A stretch of 64,000 nucleotides of DNA, taken from NCBI RefSeq assembly GCF_949987535.1, contig NC_080078.1:55454207-55518206 (forward strand), in the 5' to 3' direction. Numbering within the stretch: the stretch's first letter is position 1; each line of letters opens with the position of its first letter. This stretch comes from Balaenoptera acutorostrata (lineage: Eukaryota; Chordata; Mammalia; Artiodactyla; Balaenopteridae). The notes beneath the pieces were generated by a model. It searched no databases. It saw only the letters and a list, made by a program, of their open reading frames with translations, and was not told where the DNA came from. Positions 57,644-64,000 of this stretch are shown piece after piece. The position numbers and the translations under genes were made by a program.

Positions 57644-58309
57644 TTTGCTTAAGTTACTGTGTTTGGCGTCTACATTTCACAGGCTTCAGGTTCGTAGTTC
57701 CTGTTGTTTTTGGTGTCTGCTCCCAGTGGTCAAGGTTGGTTCAGTGGGTTGTGTAGGCTTCTTGCTGGAGGGGACTGGTGCTTGTGTTCTGGTGGATGAG
57801 GCTGGATCTTGTCTTTCTGGTGGGGAGGACCATGTCCAGTGGTGTGTTTAGGAGTGTCTGTGAACTTATTATGATTTTATGCAGCCTCTCTGCTAAAGGG
57901 TGGGTTTGTGTTCCTGTCTTGCTAGTTGTTTGACATAGGTTGTCCAGCACTGTAACTTGCTGGTTGTTGAGTGGAGCTGGGTCTCAGCATTGAGATGGAG
58001 ATTTCTGGGAGAGCTTTTGCTGTTTGATATTATGTGGAGTTGGGAGGTCTCTGGTGGACCAATTGTCCTGAACTTGGCTCTCCCACCTCAAAGGCTCAGG
58101 CCTGACACCTGACCAGAACACCCAGACCCTGCATGCCACACAGACACATACATGGGGAGTTTCTTGCCCTTGGGAAGTCTGAGGTTTTCTGCCAGCATTC
58201 AGTAGGTGTTCTGTAGGAGTTGTTTCATATGTAGATGTAGTTTTGATGTATTTGTTGGGAGGAAGGTGATCTCCACATCTTGCTCCTCTGCCATCTTGAA
58301 GGCACCCTA
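57644..58309 (-). promoter_or_regulatory. L1 5' UTR (relic internal promoter)
   Basis: L1 5' UTRs hold an internal RNA polymerase II promoter. Here the region between ORF1 and the element start is C/A-rich on the sense strand. Its first bases on the L1 sense strand include CTTCAAGATGGCAGAGG, which contains an AAGATGG core resembling a YY1-type site found at the start of other mammalian L1s. The 69-codon sense frame at 57741-57950 and the opposite frame at 57546-57851 show no recognised homology. Promoter function is inferred from position, not shown. Confidence 0.6.
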
Positions 58310-58322
58310 GATAAGTTTTAAG
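58310..58322. repeat. TSD of the large L1, right copy
   Basis: GATAAGTTTTAAG, 12 of 13 identical to 52434-52446. Confidence 0.85.
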
Positions 58323-58356
58323 TTAATTTGTAATGCAGAAATAGTAACAGGAACAG
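58323..58356 (+). mobile_element. MLT1-type MaLR LTR, right end
   Basis: TTAATTTGTAATGCAGAAAT and AGTAACAGGAACAG continue the MaLR terminus ('..gtttgttacacagcaatagataac') left off at 52446. This confirms that the L1 landed within the last ~50 bases of the LTR. Confidence 0.75.
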
Positions 58357-58359
58357 TTT

Positions 58360-58685
58360 CCAACATATATGCATAGAGAGACTTTCCATAACATTTCAGT
58401 TTCTTGAAAAATTGAAGGATATGGCAGATAGATACAATGTGTTCCTAAAGCAATGAACTAGGTAGCAGACCTAGCAGCTAGTACACAGGAAACATACGTA
58501 CTCACTGGACGTGTACTCTGCAGTTTGCACAGTCACCATCCCTGACACTGTGAACTGAGTTTTAATGATATGACTTGTTACATTCATCCTGTTGTTTTTC
58601 TTACACAGCAGAACTGTGTGCTTCAAATGGGGTAAATAAGACAGAGAGGGCCCTGAATCTTTCATACCAGCACCTTCTCACCTGG
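58360..58685. other. no recognised feature
   Basis: Nothing recognised between the LTR end and the next L2 piece. Confidence 0.45.
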
Positions 58686-58689
58686 TTCC

Positions 58690-58765
58690 TGTATGTACTG
58701 TTGTTTTGCAACCCCTGCCCTGGAATATAGCTAGCACATAATAAATATTTGTTGAATTTCGAAAT
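58690..58765 (+). mobile_element. L2 LINE 3' terminus
   Basis: CCTGGAATATAGCTAGCAC followed by ATAATAAATATTTGTTGAAT is the characteristic L2 end. Confidence 0.7.
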
Positions 58766-58855
58766 CAATCCATCCTTCTTGCTGATTTTATATTTATGTC
58801 TGGATTCTGCTGATAAAATTTTCTTTTTGTGTAAGTTAAGTGGCACTTAAGACAT

Positions 58856-58996
58856 CTTTTCTCTTCCTTCCTTCTTTTCTTTCTTTCCTTCATTCCTCCC
58901 TCCCTCCCCCACCTTCCACCTTCCACCTTCCACCTTCCTTCCTTCCTTCCTTTTTCTTTTTCTTTCTTTCTTTCTTTCCTTCTTTCTTTCCTTCCT

Positions 58997-59041
<45 letters not shown>

Positions 59042-59095
59042 TTTCTTTCTTCTTTTCTTTCTTTCTCTCTCACCTCCTTCCTTCCTTCCTCACTT
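58856..59095. repeat. (TTTC)n/(TTCC)n pyrimidine tract
   Basis: About 240 bases of almost pure pyrimidine on the plus strand. Mixed TTCC units (including three CCACCTT repeats near 58909-58936) pass into a long TTTC run at 58960-59070 and back to TTCC. The lysine/glutamate and serine/phenylalanine frames through it on the two strands are artefacts. Such homopurine-homopyrimidine mirror tracts can form triplex DNA. Confidence 0.97.
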
Positions 59096-59112
59096 TCACA
59101 GCTTGCATCCCT

Positions 59113-59160
59113 GTTTGTGTGTGTGTGTGTATATATGTATATTATACATATATATATAAC
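59113..59160. repeat. (TG)n followed by TA-rich palindrome
   Basis: A short TG run (about 59116-59130) is followed by TATATGTATA (59132-59141) and its inverted copy TATACATATA (59143-59152), separated by one base. Confidence 0.9.
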
Positions 59161-59284
59161 ACATTACGCACTGGCTGCCCTTTCATCTTCCACTCAGAAT
59201 ATAGAATAATAAAATAATAGTTTTCAAACTGAAAAATGCTTGTTCCATAGCAGAAGTACCATTTTGTTCAAGGGGCAACTGCCT

Positions 59285-59435
59285 CAGAAGCATTTAGGGA
59301 GTTCTTTAAAATATAGAAACCAAGGCCCTTCCTTGCCCTTGGCAACTCATATTGAGGGCACCGAGATAGAAATCTGGACCTCAACGAGTGCTTCACAGGA
59401 TCTTGGTGCACACACAGCTTTAGAAACCAGCCCAG
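59285..59435. mobile_element. possible worn MER5A
   Basis: CAGAAGCATTTAGGGAGTTC, GAAATCTGGACCTCAACGAG and TGGTGCACACACAGCTTTAG recall the MER5A order, with the GGCCC centre mostly lost. Weak. Confidence 0.35.
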
Positions 59436-59439
59436 CCTT

Positions 59440-60585
59440 CTTTAAGTGGCTACAATGGAAGGTAGGCTCTGCCATGAAACCCCAGGATTGCAAAGACAGA
59501 TCTGATGTGACCGGGGTGACAGGTCCAGGGGAACTACAGGAAGGTCAGTGACCAAGTGGATGTTGCATTGAGGACCACGGTGAAAATGAGATAGCAGGAC
59601 AATGAGAAGTTGGGACCAGGACCTCCAATAGCACAGAGACTAGGAGACCAGATGAGTAAGGTAGGCTTAAGCAGGGCTTTTGTCATGGAGTCTGTGAACC
59701 TGGACAGGGAGAAAATTCCAACTTGTTTGTATTACTCTCTGAATGGAATGTAGCACTTCCTTTAGTTCTGAATGTAAGCAACAAACCAAAGTAGTGTTAA
59801 CAGGACCCATGCTTTGTCCTAAAAGAAATCACAGATATTTCTATATCACAGAGATTTCTTATGATGACATTTTCATTCATCAATACTTCAAAATTATGAT
59901 ATTTTTTAGGCCCCTTGCTAGAAATTGCTATTTAACAGATTATTTCAGAAATTCATCTATTACTATGTCACAATTTAAAAAATTGTTTTGATATATAATT
60001 AGTTTCCTTTGTAATCCCCAAAGTTGTATGTTATGGATTTAAAATGTTCCTCAGGATGGTGTCCACAGGCTTCACCAGACTGTCAGAGACCTGTGCACCC
60101 AGATTAAAGGAACAGGTGAATGATGGAGAGGCCAACCTGGTCCTTACAAGACTTCTAGAAGATCCAGGTTGCCTATCCTTCGAGGGAGCAAAGGAAGGTG
60201 ACAGAGAGACGAGGCCCCCCAGGTGCACTCAGCGTCTGGGCCACTCCTCCTGGGTGCCTGCTGGGACAGACTGCAGTTTGTACCTGCGTCCACTGGTCAG
60301 CCAGGAAGAATCCATGGTGCCAGGCCTGGATTGGGACATTTGAGGCTAAGTGTCCATCTTCTCCTGGAGACTGGGCTGACCCCTGCATATCCCCAACCCC
60401 GCAACCAACCTCTGAGGTCACTTATTCAGCCATCCTTTTAGGTAGCATTGGAAGCACCACATTTGCACAGGCTGGAATAAGATAGTCATACTTGCAGACA
60501 AGTGAAGAATGTATTTCTTCATACAGGGCTTGAGAAGGATGCACACCCCTCACATTAAAGCCAGTGATCCTTTTTTATGAGCTGA
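59440..60585. other. no recognised feature
   Basis: Overlapping frames at 60031-60485 in four phases over a GC-richer stretch show no domain. No repeat family recognised. Confidence 0.45.
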
Positions 60586-60589
60586 TGGG

Positions 60590-60715
60590 CCAGCACTGTG
60601 CAAAGCCATTTATTCATCTTCACAAAATCCTACAAAGCAGGGGTTTCTTCCAATTTAATTTTAATATCTTCACTTTCCAGATGAAGAAAAAGAAGATCTG
60701 CAAGATCAATTGCTA
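60590..60715 (-). mobile_element. MIR SINE
   Basis: Reverse MIR: AGCACTGTGCAAAGCCATTT, TTCATCTTCACAAAATCC, TACAAAGCAGGGGTTTC and TCACTTTCCAGATGAAG. Confidence 0.72.
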
Positions 60716-60719
60716 TATA

Positions 60720-60992
60720 ATACAAGTACCTATTATTATTATTAAATATAAACATATTATTAAAATATAAAATATAAATGTAAATATAGTAAACATAAAT
60801 ACTGTTATTAAAATAAATATAAAATAATGTTATATTATTAAAAGTATTAATATTGCTTAGTAATTAATTATAGATTATACTTATTAATGTGGATTCTAAT
60901 TTTAAGATCAATACTACTTAATATTGTTTTGCTGAATTAATTATAATTAATTATTAATTGCAAATGATATTTATAATAGCTAATGATAATAA
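60720..60992. repeat. AT-rich low-complexity block
   Basis: About 270 bases made almost only of A and T (TATTAT, AAATATAAA, TTAATTATTAATT words), between two MIRs of the same orientation. Confidence 0.92.
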
Positions 60993-60994
60993 TA

Positions 60995-61245
60995 ATATTG
61001 TATCTTGCTATGTACCCAGCCATGGACTATGCATTGTACTTTCTTTTTCTCATGTAATCCTTATACAACTCTCTAAGATGGATGCCATTATTGTTGCTGT
61101 TTGGTAGATGTAGTGGTCAGGGGCTGAAGGACTTACCCAAAGTCCCACAGTTGGGAGCTAGCTCTGTCCTTGGAGGACTGGAATTTGAATCCAGGTTTCT
61201 CTGACAGAAAGTCCATGTTCTCTCCTTTCTGTCAGGGGCTTCTGG
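60995..61245 (-). mobile_element. MIR SINE, nearly full length
   Basis: Reverse MIR: CTCATGTAATCCTTATACAAC, GATGGATGCCATTATTGTTG (partial words), AAGGACTTACCCAAAGTCCC, CACAGTTGGGAGCTAGC, GGAATTTGAATCCAGG and CTGACAGAAAGTCCATG. Both the core and the tRNA-like head are clear. Confidence 0.88.
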
Positions 61246-61249
61246 TCCT

Positions 61250-62895
61250 CACTGTGCACTTATGTCAACACCCCTCTAGACCTACATATTCGTGGCTAGT
61301 TGGTATTCTGGAACCTTCCAAGGACAGGGAAAGGTGGGCAAGTTTCAATGTCTCAGAAGTGCGGAGCCATTGGAGCCGTTTCTTCAGGCCAGAATCTTGC
61401 AGACGTCCCCCACTCTCCCCCATGTCTTCTGAAACTTGAGTCAGCAGCTGAGCAAAGCCACAAAGACAGTCCCAGGAGGTGTGGTGTGACCAGGAATAAA
61501 CACAGGCAGGGAACATTCGAACCAAAACGCACTGAAACTTGACAACCAGGACATGCCAGGACACGCCAGCTCATGGCTCATAAAAGTTGCAAATTTTATT
61601 GTGAACATTCAGTCACTTGATTAAAATAATACTACCAATAACACCACCTGCTGACATTATTGGGGTTCTCCGGCATTTGGGGGGACAGCACTGTGCAAGA
61701 TCCACTGCAGGGAAAAGGCTGTGAAACCACAGGCATATGGACATTTTCTTGCCCTTGAAGGGAGGAGATGCAGGGTAGGGTTAAGGGGTGGAATTTCCCT
61801 GGCTCCTTCCATGACGCCAAGACCAAGGTTAGAAATGAACTGAACCACCTTGTAAAAAGCATTATATATAAAGTCATCTGTTTACCTCAGCCGCTGCTGT
61901 CACAACCCCGTGTTCCTATCAGGGGTTTAAAGCAAACACTGTGAGTGGCTAAAAGAACAACAACGTTTCTGATTCTGTCTTAAGACCTGATTCACTTATG
62001 AAATGGGCTTATGAACTTAAAATTATGGGAGGGGAGGTTGGAGGGGAAAGACAAGAACCCTTTTATTTAGCATATTATTCACAATGAAAATTGGCACAGA
62101 AGCCAACCACATACATTAACATAGCTTGGGCGAGTTTAAAGCTTATGAACACATTTCTGTGGAAAAATGTGAATATGGAAAATCCCCTCTTTTATTTTGC
62201 CCTTTCCAAAAAAGCAATGAGTTCTGGGCTCAATGTGTATCCATAACCTCACTTAGAAACCGGGAAATGCCAAGTGGGGCTGAACTGGGGGAGCCCGGGC
62301 TGAAGGGAGCCAAGGGTCTGCCACCTTGGAAACCAGAGGAGAGGAAGGGAGGAGGCCTGGGACTCCCTCGCAAGTCAGATTTTCTCCTGAATTGCAGAGG
62401 AGAAGCCCAGGAGACCAGGAAGCCCAGGAGACCAGGCTGAGGCCCTCGGTGCCTCTCTGCTGATAAGGGTGTCTGCTGGGGGAGATGCGTTATAATTAGA
62501 AGAGAGGGAGAGAGATCTCTTTTTAATCTTCCTCAAAATACACCAATTTAAAGGGAAGTTATAGTTAAAGAATTGTACACAGCAGTACCCAGGAGTCTGG
62601 TGTGGTGATCTTGTAATTGGGTTTTATTCATACAGTGCTTCCTTAAGGACCCTGTAAGTACCTAGAAACACAAAGTAATTCATCCTCCTCAAAACTGCCT
62701 TGAAGATAGCAGCTTCTGCTGATAGTTCTTCATGTTTCAGTTATTTTGCAGCCTCTACTAGATACTTCGGCTGACAGTTTCCCTGAGGAATAAGGGATTA
62801 ACTATTCATTCACAAACAGGGGAAACAGTTTAGACATAAACAGCCTAAGGAAATTGTCTGCCACTGCTGAGCGCCTTCCATCAGTGTATTTGTCT
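61250..62895. other. no firmly recognised feature
   Basis: A tandem 'AGCCCAGGAGACCAGG' word occurs twice at 62404-62433. A very weak reverse MIR may lie at 62625-62715. Opposing frames at 61265-61574 have no domain. Confidence 0.4.
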
Positions 62896-62897
62896 GC

Positions 62898-62967
62898 CAT
62901 CCTCCCAACCATCCATCCACCCATCCACCCATCTACCTATCCATCCATCCATCCATCCATCCATCCA
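62898..62967. repeat. (CATC)n microsatellite
   Basis: CATC/CACC tetranucleotide run with a pure (ATCC)n core at 62939-62966. Confidence 0.96.
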
Positions 62968-63234
62968 ATGAATAATTTATTGAGGGTCCAAAGGACACTT
63001 GCCTATGCACATGCAAAGGTCTAAAGAAGACCTGGGGAAATACTTACAATTTCTGAAACTCATCCTCACTCCTTAGCCTAGAGAGCTAGAGCAGCACTGG
63101 TTCTGGTGAGGAGACAGAGTACGCAAAGGCTGTGAAGTAGGAAAGAAATAATTTATGAACCAAGTGAAATGCTAAGTAAATATATAAGCAACACCTTTGC
63201 TGGAAATGATCAAATAAGGAAATCTATCCATCAG

Positions 63235-63557
63235 GAAACAATCGATACATTTCTAGGAAACACTTGGCAAGTAATTATTGAGCACCTATTCTGTGGTCTA
63301 CTCTGTTCTAGACCCTGAGAATACAGACAGGCTCTTTCTATGCTCACAGCTGCTCCCAGTCCAGCTGTGAAGGAGACACATGACATTGTATTCACATTGT
63401 GGTAAGTGCTGCAAGTTCTGTGATTGCTGACGGCAGAGCCCATGACCCATTTTCAGGCTCAGAGAGGAAGAGGTATGTACAAAGGCCCTGTAGTGAGACC
63501 TGGCTTCTGAGGAAAATTCTGAAGGCCAGTATGGCTGGAGAGGTTGGTCATCTAAGG
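63235..63557 (-). mobile_element. L2 LINE 3' region, left part
   Basis: Reverse L2: GTAATTATTGAGCACCTATT, TACTCTGTTCTAGACCCTG, AGAATACAGACAGGCTC, GTGGTAAGTGCTGCAAG, TACAAAGGCCCTGTAGTG and GGCCAGTATGGCTGGAGAGG. A hAT element interrupts it at 63558, and it continues at 63790 to the window end. Confidence 0.82.
63550..63557. repeat. 8-bp TSD of hAT element, left copy (ATCTAAGG)
   Basis: Exact match to 63782-63789. Confidence 0.92.
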
Positions 63558-63781
63558 CATTGGTCCCCAACCTTTTTGTCACCAGGGACTGGTTTTGTGG
63601 AAGACAATTTTTCCACGGACGGGGTGGTGGGGGTGGGGGATGGTTCAGGCGGTAATGGGAGCGATGGGGAGCAGCAGATGAAGCTTCGCTGGCTGGCCAC
63701 CTCTCACCTTCTGCTGTGCGGTCCGGTTCCTAACAGGCCCTGGACCGCTACCTGTCCATGGCCCGGGGTTAGGGACCCCTG
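63558..63781. mobile_element. short non-autonomous hAT element
   Basis: Of 224 bases, the left end CATTGGTCCCCAACC and the right end GGTTAGGGACCCCTG are inverted repeats of each other with two or three differences, starting with CA and ending with TG. ATCTAAGG lies on both sides. Inner words (TTTTGTGGAAGACAATTTTT, TTCCACGGACGGGG, CTGTGCGGTCCGGTTCC, TGTCCATGGCCCGGGG) place it with the CAGGGGTCCCCAACC-ended hAT-Charlie group. Subfamily name not certain. The 127-codon frame at 63399-63782 spans L2 and this element and is not a gene. Confidence 0.92.
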
Positions 63782-63789
63782 ATCTAAGG
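63782..63789. repeat. 8-bp TSD of hAT element, right copy (ATCTAAGG)
   Basis: Exact match to 63550-63557, the length typical of hAT transposons. Confidence 0.92.
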
Positions 63790-64000
63790 ACTTATAGGCT
63801 ATGCTGAATAAAATGTAAAGTCACTTACAGTGTAAAACAGGAAAGACTCTACCATATTTGCTTTTTAAACTATGCTTCTGGCTCCTGAGAGCAAGGCCTG
63901 TGATGGCAAACGGTGGGAGCAGGGAGTTCACTAGGGCAGTCATTCAGGCAAGATGGTAGTGGCATATGAATTAGGACCTTTCAGGTAGGGAAGGAGAAAA
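63790..64000 (-). mobile_element. L2 LINE 3' region, right part, cut by window end
   Basis: GACTTATAGGCTATGCTGAA and AGGGCAGTCATTCAGGCAAG followed by ATGGTAGTGGC continue the reverse L2 interrupted at 63557. The copy runs off the window. Confidence 0.65.

Larger units (their letters stand above)
52447..58309 (-). mobile_element. near full-length young L1, inserted in an MLT1 LTR
   Basis: About 5.86 kb in minus orientation. Its poly(A) tail is the T run at 52449-52461. The 3' UTR spans roughly 52462-52818, ORF2 52819-56688, ORF1 56811-57643 and the 5' UTR about 57644-58309, ending at CTCTGCCATCTTGAAGGC (an 'aagatggcagag'-type L1 start on the other strand). The 5' UTR of about 660 bases and the intact terminal block suggest that the copy is not truncated or only slightly so. 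ORF1 and ORF2 both carry stops and frameshifts, so it is inactive. Small internal duplications lie at 53467-53525 and 55749-55810. Confidence 0.96.

Noticed and set aside
57546..57950. Candidate extra L1 frames in the 5' UTR (an ORF0-like reading on either strand)
   Set aside because: I recognise no homology between these frames and any described L1 protein, and the known ORF0 is primate-specific.
58765..59217. Lysine/glutamate-rich and serine/phenylalanine-rich frames on opposite strands
   Set aside because: Both are translations of the TTTC/TTCC tract.
62898..62967. Regular short repeats resembling a CRISPR array
   Set aside because: Plain tetranucleotide microsatellite without spacers, in a mammalian context.

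Overview
This window reads as non-coding nuclear DNA from a placental mammal. MIR and L2 relics occur throughout, with MaLR (MLT1-type) LTRs, MER5A and MER20 DNA transposons, ERVL-like LTRs and L1 elements of two clearly different ages. No protein-coding exon, processed pseudogene, tRNA, rRNA or CRISPR array could be supported. Every sizeable open frame with recognisable homology belongs to L1. The 3' UTR type of the younger L1s is the one I associate with Cetartiodactyla. I lean towards a cetacean because I see none of the ruminant BovB/Bov-tA repeats or the pig PRE-1 SINE. I also see no CHR SINE, so the species call is tentative and rests on recollection of repeat families.

Layout: 0-5.6 kb holds a (TG)n tract, a MER5A relic, an L2 3' end and a MIR. 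From 5.6 to 8.76 kb lies a nest: an older plus-strand L1 3' end split by a younger, 5'-truncated minus-strand L1, with a 13-bp target-site duplication (TSD) on both sides. From 8.8 to 29.8 kb there is mostly unique sequence with an MLT1 LTR near 11 kb, scattered MIRs, a plus-strand L1 tail at 18.6 kb, an ERVL-like LTR end near 23 kb and L2 pieces. From 29.8 to 45 kb come three old minus-strand L1 fragments, another ERVL-like LTR, several L2 and MIR relics, a diverged 101-bp tandem duplication at 35 kb, a short young L1 tail at 38.35 kb and two Tigger-type pieces. From 46 to 52.4 kb come a complete MER20, an MLT1 LTR, a MER5A and a second MLT1 LTR.

The largest object is a near full-length minus-strand L1 at 52.45-58.31 kb, inserted into the 3' end of that second MLT1 LTR with a 12/13-bp TSD. 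It carries recognisable ORF1 and ORF2 (endonuclease, reverse transcriptase, Cys/His knuckle), all broken by stops, frameshifts and two small internal duplications. Beyond it are a 240-bp pyrimidine tract, an AT-rich block between two MIRs, a (CATC)n tract, and a final L2 copy interrupted by a short hAT element with a perfect 8-bp TSD.

No genes work together here. What the sequence records is the order of insertions: MIR/L2 first, then MaLR and hAT elements, then older L1s, then the two young minus-strand L1s. Six of eight L1 segments lie on the minus strand, which would fit an intron of a plus-strand gene, though that is only an inference. I found no convincing undescribed biological system.
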